Notes: generated by a model not told the origin, from the sequence alone. 64,000 nt of DNA from CAJBVW01 sp964457335 (GCA_964457335.1 CAYWGD010000002.1:186001-250000); one strand, 5' to 3'; positions 54,033-63,466 are shown, counted from the stretch's first letter. Numbers and translations are program-made.

Positions 54033-55411
54033 GCGACGCCCTCGTCGACGCCCAGGCAACCCTCGGGCGGGCCATCGACCAGGCCCGCGCCGGCGAGGAC
54101 CGCGCCCTCGCGCAGCAGGTCCGCGACGGCGGCGAGCAGGTGGTGCGGCTCCTCACCGGGCTCTTGCGGCTGATGCGGACGCACAGCCCCGACAACCACG
54201 CCTTCGACAACCCCACGCGGGACCTCTCCGCGGTGCTGGGCCGGCTCATCGACCTGCTCGGACCCCTCCACCTCGTGTGTGTCGAGGGCCAGATCTACCT
54301 CAACGACATCCGCATCCGCATGGACGAGCGCATCGGCGGCGCCGCCGACCTCGCGGAGGAGCTCCAGCGGCACGGGTCCGGCGGGCTCAGCATCGGGACG
54401 CCGCTGCACGAGGGCGCGATCCGGCGCCTCGTGCACACGATCTCCGCGAAGGCGGCGCCCGAGCGCCCGCTCACCGCGTTGCAGACCGCGCTCCGGGACG
54501 CCGACCTCCCGTCGATCACGGTGCAGGGGCTCTACCGGCTCCGCCTTACGGGCGACACGCCGACCGCGGGGGGCGCCCGCCCCGAGAAGGACATCCAGGA
54601 CACGCTCGACCGCGCGGCCGGGCTCGTGAGCGAGGCGTGGGACAACCTCGCCGAGGCGCGCGTTCCGAACCCGCTGCCGGTGCGCCGGCTCGTGAACGAC
54701 ATCATCGACACCACCGACTACGCCGACCAGATCCTCGAGAAGGAGCAGAGCGGCCCGTCGGTGAACGCCGCGGCGCACGCCCGCCACTCCCTGCGCGTGT
54801 GCACGCTCGCGGTCATGATCGGCAAGGAGCTCGGCCTCTCGAACGCCGCGCTCGCCGACCTGGGCGTGGCCGCGATGTTTCACGACACCGGCTATGCGTC
54901 GCGCGAGGACGGCTTCGCGCCGCCCTTCCAGCGGCACGGCAGCGCGGGGGCGCGCCTGCTCCTGAAGCAGCGCGGCTTCCACCAGGCCAAGATCAAGCGC
55001 CTGCTGGTCGCGTTCGAGCACCACCTCCCCACCATCGGCCGCCCGAGCCTGTACGCGCGCATCGTGCACGTGGCGGACGACTTCGACACGCTCACGCGCC
55101 ATCGCCCGGGGGGCGCGCTCCACGGGCCGGCGCACGCGCTCGCGATGATGGACGGCGCCTCCGGCGTGCTCTACGACGCGGTGGTCCTCCAGGCCTTCAT
55201 CAACCGCATCGGCCGCTACCCCCCGGGGACGCTCCTCCGTCTCCGGGACGGGCGCTGGGTCGTGTCGGTGTCGGGGGCGCGCTCGCCGACCACGTTCGAG
55301 CGGCCCCTGTGCCGCGTCCTGCGGACCGCGGACGGGGCCGCGATCTCCGAGGGGCCGGAGATCGACCTCGCCGTGGAGGGCGAGGTCGCGCGGGTGATAC
55401 CGATCCGTTGA
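54029..55411 (+). CDS. HD-domain phosphohydrolase-like protein
   Basis: A 460 aa protein beginning at GTG inside the previous stop. The N-terminal half has the segment HSPDNHAFDNPTRDLSAVLGRLIDLL and VEGQIYLNDIRIRMDER, as in myxobacterial proteins with an HD-GYP-like domain. The C-terminal HD core has HARHSLRVCTLAVMIGKELGLSNAALADLGVAAMFHDTG (His285, Asp286) followed by HGSAGARLLLKQRG and FEHHLPTIGRPSLYARIVHVADDFDTLT. HD-GYP enzymes degrade cyclic di-GMP, but GYP is replaced here, so cyclic di-GMP hydrolysis is not assured. Confidence 0.82.
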   Translation: MSDALVDAQATLGRAIDQARAGEDRALAQQVRDGGEQVVRLLTGLLRLMRTHSPDNHAFDNPTRDLSAVLGRLIDLLGPLHLVCVEGQIYLNDIRIRMDERIGGAADLAEELQRHGSGGLSIGTPLHEGAIRRLVHTISAKAAPERPLTALQTALRDADLPSITVQGLYRLRLTGDTPTAGGARPEKDIQDTLDRAAGLVSEAWDNLAEARVPNPLPVRRLVNDIIDTTDYADQILEKEQSGPSVNAAAHARHSLRVCTLAVMIGKELGLSNAALADLGVAAMFHDTGYASREDGFAPPFQRHGSAGARLLLKQRGFHQAKIKRLLVAFEHHLPTIGRPSLYARIVHVADDFDTLTRHRPGGALHGPAHALAMMDGASGVLYDAVVLQAFINRIGRYPPGTLLRLRDGRWVVSVSGARSPTTFERPLCRVLRTADGAAISEGPEIDLAVEGEVARVIPIR

Positions 55412-56709
55412 TGCTCCTCTGCGTCGGGCTCGCGCTCGCCGGACAAACCGAGCCCCTCCTGGACGTGCGCGACGAGACGCTCCCGAACGGGTTGCGCGTC
55501 GTGGCGCACCAGATGGCGGGTTCGGCACGTGCGGCGACCCGCCTCGTCCTGCCGGCGGGCGCCGAGGTGGACCCGGCCGGCCGATCCGGGCTCGCGCACC
55601 TCGTGGAGCACCTCGCCTACGCGGGCTCGCGGCAGGCGCCGACGAACAGCTCGGATCGCTGGCTGGAGGCGGCGGGCGGGAGCACCGACGCCACGACGGA
55701 GGTTGACCAGGTGACCTTCGCGAGCCAGGCCCCCCGCGAGGCGCTCCCCCTGGCCCTGTTCCTCGAGAGCGAGCGCCTGGGCTGGCTCGAGCCGACCACG
55801 GAGGCTCTGGCGACCCAGCGGTCGGTGATCGCGCACGAGCGGGCCGCGGGCACGACGAGCCGGGCGATCCGCGAGGCGCTCGCGCGCGCGTTGTGGCCGG
55901 AGGGGCACCCCTACCGGCGCACCGTGATCGGGGACCCCGCCGACCTCGCGCGGGTCAGCCTGGAGGAGGTCCGGGGCTTCGTCCGGTGTCACGTGCGGCC
56001 GGAGGGGGCCGTGCTGGCCGTCGTCGGCGACGCGCCCGCGGAGGCGCTCCTCGCGGAGGCGCGCCGGTGGTTCGTGGAGATCCCGCGCGCGGACGGCTCC
56101 TGCCCGGCCCGAGCGGCCTCGCCGACCGGGGTGGGGCACGCCGCGCCGGAGCCCGCCCCGGCGGCGGGGAAGCGCCTCTGGCTCCGGACGGACCTGCACG
56201 CGGACGCCGTGCGCGTGAGCTGGCGAACGGTGCCCTCGGGGCACGCCGACGCGCTCGCGTTGGAGGCGGCCGCGTGGGTCCTCGCGGATCGGCTGCGGGT
56301 CGACGAGATCTCCGTGGGGCAGTGGTCGGGCCGCCACGGGGGCGAGCTCACGATCGAGGGGGCGTCGACGCGCTCCCGCGGGCTCGTGCGGCGGGTCGAG
56401 GCCGCGGTGGACGCCCTCCTCCGGGACGGCCCGACGTCCGACGAGGTCGAGCGCTGGCGGGCGACCGCGCGCACCTTCGAGCTCGGGCTCCTCGAGCTCC
56501 CGGGCGGCCGAGCCGAGACCCTCACCGACTGCGTGGCCAGCAGCGGGGAGCCCGACTGCCTGCCGGCGGTGTGGGCGGCGCGCGCCGCGACGACGAGCCA
56601 GGGCGTGCGCGCGGCCGCGAACCGGTGGCTCCGCCCCGACGCCCGCATCCTCCTCGTCGCGTCGGGCCGGCCGCCGTTCCGACACATGACGCGGGTGACC
56701 GCGCCATGA
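55411..56709 (+). CDS. M16 zinc metallopeptidase, catalytic
   Basis: A 432 aa M16 peptidase. LCVGLALAGQTEPLL could be a cleavable signal. The inverted zinc motif HxxEH is HLVEH at residues 63-67 (LAHLVEHLAYAG), and the third ligand region ERLGWLEP and SVIAHERA follows about 75 residues later. The second domain of the M16 fold ends the protein. The upstream HD gene ends in the same A (one-base overlap). The neighbouring gene encodes an M16 protein without HxxEH. Such active/inactive pairs form heterodimers like mitochondrial processing peptidase. The protease is presumably periplasmic. Confidence 0.87.
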   Translation: MLLCVGLALAGQTEPLLDVRDETLPNGLRVVAHQMAGSARAATRLVLPAGAEVDPAGRSGLAHLVEHLAYAGSRQAPTNSSDRWLEAAGGSTDATTEVDQVTFASQAPREALPLALFLESERLGWLEPTTEALATQRSVIAHERAAGTTSRAIREALARALWPEGHPYRRTVIGDPADLARVSLEEVRGFVRCHVRPEGAVLAVVGDAPAEALLAEARRWFVEIPRADGSCPARAASPTGVGHAAPEPAPAAGKRLWLRTDLHADAVRVSWRTVPSGHADALALEAAAWVLADRLRVDEISVGQWSGRHGGELTIEGASTRSRGLVRRVEAAVDALLRDGPTSDEVERWRATARTFELGLLELPGGRAETLTDCVASSGEPDCLPAVWAARAATTSQGVRAAANRWLRPDARILLVASGRPPFRHMTRVTAP

Positions 56710-56722
56710 GCCGGGCCGACAC

Positions 56723-58147
56723 ATGCTGATACATGTGCTCGCCGGGCTGGTGTCGCAGGCCTCGGCGGAGACCCCCGCGACCGTACGCGCCCGGCCCGAG
56801 GTCCCGGAGCTGGCGGCCCCCGCCACTCCCGCGATGCGCACGGCGCGCCTGTCCGGCGGCACGGGGGACACGGGCGCCGAGGTGCTCCTGGTCGAGCGCC
56901 ACGAGCTGCCGCTCGTCCGCGTCCAGCTCTGGCTGGACACCGCGGGCCTGGTGGCGTCGGGCGCCCTCCGCCCGGGCGAGCTCGACGCGCTCGGCTCGCT
57001 CTGGGGGCGCGGCACGCGAGCGCTCGGCCCCGCGTGGGAGAGGGAGGTCGAGAAGCTCGGCGGCGTGGCCTGGACGACCTGCGACCCGGGCTGGTGCTCC
57101 CTCGTGTTGTCGGCGCCGAAGGAGTCGCTGGCGCCCCTGCTCGCGCTCCTCGGAGAGCTCGTCCACGACCCCGCGCTCCCGCCGGGCGAGCTCGCGCGCT
57201 GGCGGCGCGTCGCCCGGGCCGACTGGCGCACCGACTGGCTCTCCGACGCGATCGTGCACGAGCGGGCCGTCGGCCGCGTGACGTACCCCGACGGGCACCC
57301 GCTCCGCGAGGACCGGGTCGCCGCGGACTTCGCCGTCGCTCCGGCGCGCCTCCGGGCCGCGTGGCGCACGGTCCTCGACGAGGCCGCGGCCCTCGTCACC
57401 GTCGTGGGTGACACCACCCTCGACGAGGTGCTCCCCCACCTCGAGGTGGCCTTCGGGGGGCTCTACGGGCGGACGCGCTGGCGGCCCGAGGCGCGACCCG
57501 GCACGGCGGCCCGGGCGGTCCTGGTGAACGACACATCCGAGCCCGCGCAGCTGACGCTCCTCTGGCCGAGCCCCGGCGCGACGCACCCGGACCAGCCCGC
57601 GTGGCAGCTCGTCGCCAACGCGCTCGTGGGCGGCTTCGCCGCCCGGCTCAACCTCCGCCTGCGAGAGCGGGAAGGGCTCACCTACTCGGTCGAGGGCGCC
57701 TACCTCGAGGCCGCGGAGAGCGGGTACACGTACGTCGAGCTGGACGTGGACCCATCCGACGTAGGCGACGCGCTCCGGGCGATCGACGAGGAGCTCGAGC
57801 GGATGCGCCTCGCCGGCCCGGACGCGGGCGAGCTCGCGGCCGCGCGGAGCCAGGCCTGGACGACGGGCGCCGCTGACGTCGGCGCCGCCGCGCCGCTCTC
57901 CGCCGTCCTGTTCAGCGCCTGGTGGTACGGCCAGCCGCCGGGGGCATTGCTGGCGCGGCTGCCCCGCTACGCGGACGTGTCGCTCGACGACGCGCGCGCC
58001 GCGGCCGCCCGCTGGCTCGCGACGCCGCGGGTCCTCGTCGTGACCGGCGACGCGGAGGCGCTCTACCCGGTCGTCCAGGAGGCCGGTTGGACGCGGGTCG
58101 AGCAGTGGACCTGGTGCGAGGCGGTGTACGGCGGGCGCTGTCCCTGA
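56723..58147 (+). CDS. M16 family protein, catalytically inactive partner
   Basis: A 474 aa M16-fold protein. A signal peptide (MLIHVLAGLVSQASA) is visible. The position of the zinc motif reads GELDALGSLWGRG, so HxxEH is absent. The conserved C-terminal R/Y pair is kept in LNLRLREREGLTYSVEGAY. It starts 13 bases after the catalytic M16 gene. It is probably the non-catalytic beta-type subunit that completes the chamber. The start overlaps a TGATACA motif (56727-56733). Confidence 0.85.
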   Translation: MLIHVLAGLVSQASAETPATVRARPEVPELAAPATPAMRTARLSGGTGDTGAEVLLVERHELPLVRVQLWLDTAGLVASGALRPGELDALGSLWGRGTRALGPAWEREVEKLGGVAWTTCDPGWCSLVLSAPKESLAPLLALLGELVHDPALPPGELARWRRVARADWRTDWLSDAIVHERAVGRVTYPDGHPLREDRVAADFAVAPARLRAAWRTVLDEAAALVTVVGDTTLDEVLPHLEVAFGGLYGRTRWRPEARPGTAARAVLVNDTSEPAQLTLLWPSPGATHPDQPAWQLVANALVGGFAARLNLRLREREGLTYSVEGAYLEAAESGYTYVELDVDPSDVGDALRAIDEELERMRLAGPDAGELAAARSQAWTTGAADVGAAAPLSAVLFSAWWYGQPPGALLARLPRYADVSLDDARAAAARWLATPRVLVVTGDAEALYPVVQEAGWTRVEQWTWCEAVYGGRCP

Positions 58148-58185
58148 CACACGGCATGTATCAGGTGGCCTGATACACCGTGTGT
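58147..58185. terminator. long TGATACA hairpin between convergent genes
   Basis: ACACACGG-CA-TGTATCAGG pairs with CCTGATACA-CCGTGTGT to give a 17-bp stem with a 2-base bulge and a TGG loop. It starts on the last base of the M16 gene and ends 2 bases before the stop codon of the facing kinase gene. It is the strongest hairpin I see in the window and is likely a bidirectional terminator. Confidence 0.7.
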
Positions 58186-58186
58186 A

Positions 58187-61100
58187 TCAGTTGTCCGTCC
58201 AGTCCGGCCCCCGGCCCCCGGAGGCGAGCACCTTGCGCGCGATGTCGTTCCAGCCGGCCCGCCCCGCCGCGGAGGCGAGCCGGTCGAGCGCGGACTGGAG
58301 ATCCGGCGCCTTGCGCTCCGCGACGCCCCGCTCGCGCGCCACCGCCCACCACGCCCGGCACGTGCGCTCGTCCCCCTCCTCGGCGGCCAGGAGCGCGCGG
58401 ATCACGCCGATGTGCATCCACACGCCGTGCTCGGGGCTCTTCGCGAGGTCCTCGGCGGCCGCCTCGATGGCGGCGCGCGCCCGCCGCGGCTCGCCGCGCA
58501 CGAGCCCGATCAGGGCGAGGTGCACGCGGGCGGAGGCAGCCCCCTCCCGGAGCCCCCGCTCGTCGCAGAAGCGGATCACCCAGCGGTTGGTCTCCTCGGC
58601 GGCGTCGAGGTCTCCGCGGCGGAAGGCGACGTCGGCGAGGAGCGCCCGACAGCGCAGGTGGAGCTGGTCGGCGCCGAGCGTCGCGGCGATCGCGGAGGCG
58701 GTCGACACGAGGCGCTGCGCCTCGTCGAGCCGACGGCGCTCGACGTGCAGCATGGCCCAGGTGACCGAGGCCTCGGCGATGCGGCGCGTGTCGCCGCTCG
58801 CGCGGCTCACGCGCTGGAGCCGCGCCATCTGCCGGTCGATCTGCTCGAGCTGATCGGCCCGGATCAGGGACTCGACCAGCCCGTTGAGCGCCTCGGCCTC
58901 GAGCCCGAGGTCCCCGACGTTCATGCGGAGCACCTCCGCCCAGTGGGTGATCGACCGGTCCGGCCGGCCCTCGACCCGCGCCAGCTTCGCGCGCTGGGAC
59001 GCAACCGACACCAGCCCCGCGCGGTCGCGCAGCGCCGTGAAGGTCTGGTGGGCGGCGTCGAACTCGCGTACCGCGGTCTCGAGGTCGCCGCGCTTGCGCG
59101 CCGCGCGCCCGTACAGGACGCGGAGCCGTGCGCGCGCGAGCCGGTCGCCCTCGACCTCGCGCAGCGCGTGCTCGATGAGCGGGAGGGCGCGCTCGGGCTC
59201 GCCGGCTTCGAGCAGGGCCTCGGCGTGCAGGCGGCGGGCCTCGAGCCGGGCCGTCGGCTGCCCGACCGCGTCGGCGGCCTCGATCGCCATGGCACCGGCG
59301 CGGATCGCGTCCCGCGCGCGCCCGCCCTGGTTCATCTTCCGGGCGGCCGAGAGCAGCGGCTGCAGGGCTTTTTCGGGCTCGCCGGCGCGCAGCCGGTGCA
59401 TGCCGAGGGGGAGGTCGACGTCGAGGTCGGTGGAGCCGCCGAAGGTCTCCCAGGCCTCGGCGAGCCGCCGATGCAGGTCGCGCACGTTCGGCGCGCGCCA
59501 GGCGAGCTCCAGCGCCACCTGCTGGAGCCGGGTGTGCTCGAAGACGAGGTGTCCGCGGCGCTCGGCGAGGATGCCCGTCGCGAGGATGGCGTCGAGCCCG
59601 GCGTCGTTCACCGCGCGGATCAGCGCGGCGGGTGGCTCCTGCCCGGCGAGCGCCGAGGCGGAGAGGGCCTCACCCGCGGCCGCGGGGTCGGGCGCGCTCT
59701 CGATCGCGGCCCCGAGCCGGCGCCGGAGCAGCGCGTCGCGGTCCCGGGGCATCGCCTCGGCGAGCGTGATGTCGGGGGAGAGCACGTAGTGCCCGCCCTC
59801 CCCGGGCACGAGGATCTTCCGCGCGGCCCACTCGCGCAGGAGCAGCCCGGCGGCCAGGGGATCGCCCTCGCACTCGAGGCTCACCACGCGGGCGAGCTCG
59901 GGGTGGAGCTGCAGCGACTCCTGGACCACCCGGCGGGTCTCGGTGAGGTTGAGACGTCTCAAGCCGATCCGCCTCGCGCCTCGCTCCTGGAGCCCTTCGA
60001 CCTTCCGGCGGAGCGCCGCGTCGCGCGCGAGGGCCTCGGCCGAGAGGGTGCACAACACGAGCACCGGCCGCTCGCCGACCGTGCGGTCCAGCAGCGCCTC
60101 CGCGACGGCGAGGCCATCGCCGTCCGCAAGCGCGTTGTGGGCGTCCTCCAGCACGAGGCAGGAGCCGCCGCGCCAAGCTCGGGCGTCGAGGTGTCGGTAC
60201 AGGTAGGCGAGCCCGACCGCGTCGCTCACCGGGGGCTCGCCCTCCTTCAGGTAGCCGCACCAGCGCGCCAGGATCGCGGCCTCCTCGTGCACCTCCCGCG
60301 GGGGCAGCTGCCGGTCGCGCCCGATCCAGCGGGCGAGCCGCGTCTCCATGCCCTCGCGCGTGTCGTTCCAGGGCACGAGCAGGTCGCGGACGGCGCCGCG
60401 GAAGCCGTCGTCCACGCCGGGCGGCGCGTGGTAGCGGAGCTGGATCACCTCCATCCACCCGCCCTCTTCGAGCGCGTCCGACACCGCGCCCACGAGCCGC
60501 GTCTTGCCGGAGCCGCTCTCGCCCACGATCAGCACCAGGCGGGGCTCACCGAGCGCGATGACCTCGCGCGCGGCGTCCCAGAGGACCTTTCGTTCGCGCT
60601 CGCGCCCAACCAACGGGATCTCGCGGAGCGCGAACAGCGGCAGCGACGCGCGCGCTGGGGCCTCCCAGCCGGTCTCGGCCGGGGGCTGCGGCGGGATCGG
60701 GTCGGGCGGCACCCGGTTCCAGCGCAGCGCGCCGGCTTGGGGGTCGAGCGGCGGCGGCGGGACCGAGAGCGGGTACTCGCCGGGGCCGAGCATCGGCCCG
60801 GTGGTGGCGCTCGTGACGCCCTCGGAGCGGAAGGGGCGCACCCGGCCACGGAAGCTCACGCCCTTCATCGCGTCACGGAGCGCACGGCGCACGTCCGCGG
60901 CGAGGTCCATCCGCTGGCGCGGCTCGGGGTCCAGCAGCGAGCTGACGAGGTCCGCGAGCGCCTCAGGGATGGGCAGCTCCCCGGAGTCGAGCAGCGACGG
61001 GGGCGGCTTCAGCCGCGCGTCGAGCAGCTCCTGGCGCCCCTCGCCGGGGTGGGGGCGGTCGCCGGAGAGCGTCTCGTGCAGGATGAGGCCGACGGCGTAG

Positions 61101-61684
61101 AGGTCCGTCCAGGGCCCGAGGTCCTGGGTCCGGCCGAGGAGCTGCTCGGGCGCCATGTACCCGGGGGTGCCGGAGATGCCCTTCCGGTCGCGCGTGAGCT
61201 CGGCGATGGCGTCGGCCACGCCGAGGTCGGCCACCCAGGCGTGCACCTGCCCGTCCGTGCCCGGGTAGAGCAGGACGTTGCTCGGCTTGAGGTCCTGGTG
61301 GAGCAGGCTGCGCGCGTGGATGGCCGCCAGCGCGTCGAGCACCTCGTCGATGAGCCGCAGGACCTCGCCGACCGCGGGGCGGAGCTTCAGGAGGTCCCCG
61401 AGGCTGCCGCCCGCCGCGTACCCGAGCGCGACGAAGGGCTCCCCCGTCGCGAGCGCCCCGGTGTCGTGCACGGGCACGACGTGCGGGTGCACGATGCGCG
61501 CGGAGATCGCGACCTCGCGGGCGAACCGGGCGCGGAAGCGTCGATGCAGCGCGAGGTTGGTCTTCACGACCTTGACCGCGACCTCCGTGCCGAGGACGCG
61601 ATCCTCCGCGTGGTACACCACGCCGGTGGCGCCCTCCCCGAGCTGCCGGGTGGGGCGGTAGCGCTCCGGGAGGCTGGGGAGCAC
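58187..61684 (-). CDS. Ser/Thr protein kinase fused to AAA-type ATPase and TPR region
   Basis: A 1165 aa signalling protein starting at GTG. Residues 8-275 are a Hanks-type kinase: Gly loop GEGATG, Lys38 in VAVKVV, catalytic Asp131 in HQDLKPSN (HQD rather than HRD), metal Asp153 in ADLG (DLG rather than DFG), and the APE motif MAPEQLL. A Pro-rich linker follows. A STAND-like ATPase domain begins with VGRERE at 359; Walker A is GESGSGKT at 388-395. The C-terminal 450 residues are TPR-like helix pairs. This plan is common in myxobacteria, where such proteins sense and integrate signals. No transmembrane helix. Confidence 0.9.
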   Translation of the reverse strand: MLPSLPERYRPTRQLGEGATGVVYHAEDRVLGTEVAVKVVKTNLALHRRFRARFAREVAISARIVHPHVVPVHDTGALATGEPFVALGYAAGGSLGDLLKLRPAVGEVLRLIDEVLDALAAIHARSLLHQDLKPSNVLLYPGTDGQVHAWVADLGVADAIAELTRDRKGISGTPGYMAPEQLLGRTQDLGPWTDLYAVGLILHETLSGDRPHPGEGRQELLDARLKPPPSLLDSGELPIPEALADLVSSLLDPEPRQRMDLAADVRRALRDAMKGVSFRGRVRPFRSEGVTSATTGPMLGPGEYPLSVPPPPLDPQAGALRWNRVPPDPIPPQPPAETGWEAPARASLPLFALREIPLVGRERERKVLWDAAREVIALGEPRLVLIVGESGSGKTRLVGAVSDALEEGGWMEVIQLRYHAPPGVDDGFRGAVRDLLVPWNDTREGMETRLARWIGRDRQLPPREVHEEAAILARWCGYLKEGEPPVSDAVGLAYLYRHLDARAWRGGSCLVLEDAHNALADGDGLAVAEALLDRTVGERPVLVLCTLSAEALARDAALRRKVEGLQERGARRIGLRRLNLTETRRVVQESLQLHPELARVVSLECEGDPLAAGLLLREWAARKILVPGEGGHYVLSPDITLAEAMPRDRDALLRRRLGAAIESAPDPAAAGEALSASALAGQEPPAALIRAVNDAGLDAILATGILAERRGHLVFEHTRLQQVALELAWRAPNVRDLHRRLAEAWETFGGSTDLDVDLPLGMHRLRAGEPEKALQPLLSAARKMNQGGRARDAIRAGAMAIEAADAVGQPTARLEARRLHAEALLEAGEPERALPLIEHALREVEGDRLARARLRVLYGRAARKRGDLETAVREFDAAHQTFTALRDRAGLVSVASQRAKLARVEGRPDRSITHWAEVLRMNVGDLGLEAEALNGLVESLIRADQLEQIDRQMARLQRVSRASGDTRRIAEASVTWAMLHVERRRLDEAQRLVSTASAIAATLGADQLHLRCRALLADVAFRRGDLDAAEETNRWVIRFCDERGLREGAASARVHLALIGLVRGEPRRARAAIEAAAEDLAKSPEHGVWMHIGVIRALLAAEEGDERTCRAWWAVARERGVAERKAPDLQSALDRLASAAGRAGWNDIARKVLASGGRGPDWTDN

Positions 61685-61717
61685 CTCAGACCCTCGGGCG
61701 GGGTCCCGGGGCGCCCA

Positions 61718-63403
61718 TCACCGCCTCGACGGGCTGGAGAAGTCGGTCAGGATCGGCTTCTCGAGCTTCTTCGGATCGAGCGCGCCGGACTTCCGCAGGT
61801 CGAGCTTCCCGGTGATGGCCACCGTCTCGCCGGCGAAGCGGAGGAGCTCCGAGAGACCGCGGATCTCGTTCCCGAGCTTGATCTCGACGCCGCCGACCAG
61901 GATCGACACGTGGCCGAGCATCTGGCCGCCGGCCGTCTCCGCGCGCGGCATGTAGACGCCCACCAGGGTGACCCGCTCGCCGTCGACCGCCGAGAGCTCG
62001 CTGGCGCGGGTGACCTCCTCGATCTCGGCGCCGTTCTGGAGGGCCTCGTCGACCTCCTCGACCTCCTCCTCGCGGGCCTCGACCTCCTTTTCGGCGGCCT
62101 CCTCCTCGCGGGCGCGGGCCTCCGCCTCGGCGGCGGCCGCGTCCTTCTTCGCGGGGTCCTCGGCAACCTCGGCCTCGACCTCGGCCTTGCCCTTCTTGGC
62201 CTGCGCCTCTTCGAGCTTGCGCTCGGACGCCGCCTGCTCCTCGACCTTGACCGCCTTCTTCGCGTCGGCCTGCTGCTCGGCGGCGAGGGCCTTGGCCGCG
62301 GGATCGACGCCCTTCGGCTTTGTGGCCTTCTCGCCCGGCGCCTCTTCCTTCGCCTTCGCGTCCGGCGCGGCCTTGCCGGGCGCGGCGTTCGGCGCGGCCC
62401 CGCGGGCGCCCTTCTTCTTCGTCTCGTCGGTCTTGGGGGCGTCCTTCTTCGCGGCGGCGGGGGCCTTGGCGGCCTTCTCCTCCGCGTTGGCCTTCTTGGC
62501 CTCGGCCGCCTTCTTCTCGGCGTCCGCGGCCTGGACCTCCTTGTCGGTGGCCTGCTTCTTCTTGCCCGCCGCGGCGGCGATCTTGCCCTGCTCCACCCGG
62601 CCGGTCTTCGCGTCCTTCGCCTTCGCGGCGTCCGCCGCGGTCTTCGCGGCCTCCGCCTTGGCGTCCTTCGCGTCGGCCTTCTTCTCCTTGGCGGCGACCA
62701 CGGCGCTCTTCGCGATCTCGGCCTTCGGGTCGACGGGCTTGACGGCCTTGGCGGCCTTCCCTGCGGCCTTGTCGGGCTTCGCCGACTTCTTTCCGGGCGC
62801 GCCCTTCTCGCCCTTGCCGGCCTTCCCGCGCGCCTTGCCCGGATCGGCCTTGGCCGTGGCCTTCTTCTCCTCGGTGGACTTCGCCTTCCCGGCCGGCGCG
62901 TCGGCCTTCTCGAGCGCGCGTGCGCCCTTCTTGCCGGGGTCGGCCTTCTTGGACTTCTCCTCGGCGGCCTTCTTGCGCTCGAGCTGGGCCTCCTTCTTCT
63001 TCTGGGCGGCCTCCTTCTCGAGCGCGAGCTTGTCGGCCGTCTCCGCCTGCTTCGGCGGGGCCTTCGCCTTCGCCTCGGCGGGCTTCTTGCCGTCCTTGCC
63101 GCCGCCCTTCTTGTCGGCGAGGGCCTGCGCGTCCGCCTTCGCCTTGGCGGCGAGCTCGGAGCGGCCCATCGAGCCGGGGTCCCGGTTCGCGGCCGGGGCG
63201 GCGACCTTCTTGTCGGTCTTCGCCTCGGCGTCGATGAGGTCCTTCACGCCGGAGTTGCCGACGTTTCCCTGGAGGTCGGCGGCCGACCCCTGCTGCACCT
63301 TGGCCTTGGCGTCCGGAAGGACGCCGTCCGGCGCTTTTGTCGCGACGGTCTTGGGCTTCTTGGCGCGCGCGCCGGCCGCGAGCTCCTGGTCCTTGGTCGC
63401 CAT
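61718..63403 (-). CDS. Lys/Ala-rich low-complexity protein with C-terminal OB-like domain
   Basis: A 561 aa protein. Residues about 60-440 are almost all Lys, Ala, Glu, Asp and Gly (KAKAPPK, AEEKSKKADPGKK, AAKEKKADAKDAKAEA), disordered or helical, with no signal peptide. The C-terminal 110 residues are a compact domain (ERVTLVGVYMPRAETAGGQMLGHVSILVGGVEIKLGNEIRG, AGETVAITGKLDL) that reads like an OB fold. Near the N-terminus is SAADLQGNVGNSGVKDLIDA, close to the LQ-x-x-x-GN-x-AV-x-x-L motif found in many DUF4157 proteins, and similar to GNDFVSDMV in the giant protein. It could be cargo of the same secretion machine. Function unproven. Confidence 0.75.
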   Translation of the reverse strand: MATKDQELAAGARAKKPKTVATKAPDGVLPDAKAKVQQGSAADLQGNVGNSGVKDLIDAEAKTDKKVAAPAANRDPGSMGRSELAAKAKADAQALADKKGGGKDGKKPAEAKAKAPPKQAETADKLALEKEAAQKKKEAQLERKKAAEEKSKKADPGKKGARALEKADAPAGKAKSTEEKKATAKADPGKARGKAGKGEKGAPGKKSAKPDKAAGKAAKAVKPVDPKAEIAKSAVVAAKEKKADAKDAKAEAAKTAADAAKAKDAKTGRVEQGKIAAAAGKKKQATDKEVQAADAEKKAAEAKKANAEEKAAKAPAAAKKDAPKTDETKKKGARGAAPNAAPGKAAPDAKAKEEAPGEKATKPKGVDPAAKALAAEQQADAKKAVKVEEQAASERKLEEAQAKKGKAEVEAEVAEDPAKKDAAAAEAEARAREEEAAEKEVEAREEEVEEVDEALQNGAEIEEVTRASELSAVDGERVTLVGVYMPRAETAGGQMLGHVSILVGGVEIKLGNEIRGLSELLRFAGETVAITGKLDLRKSGALDPKKLEKPILTDFSSPSRR

Positions 63404-63466
63404 GGACCCCTCCGATGGGCGGACCGGAACTCTACCATGCGGGGCCGCGGTCCGGCCCCACCAGCG

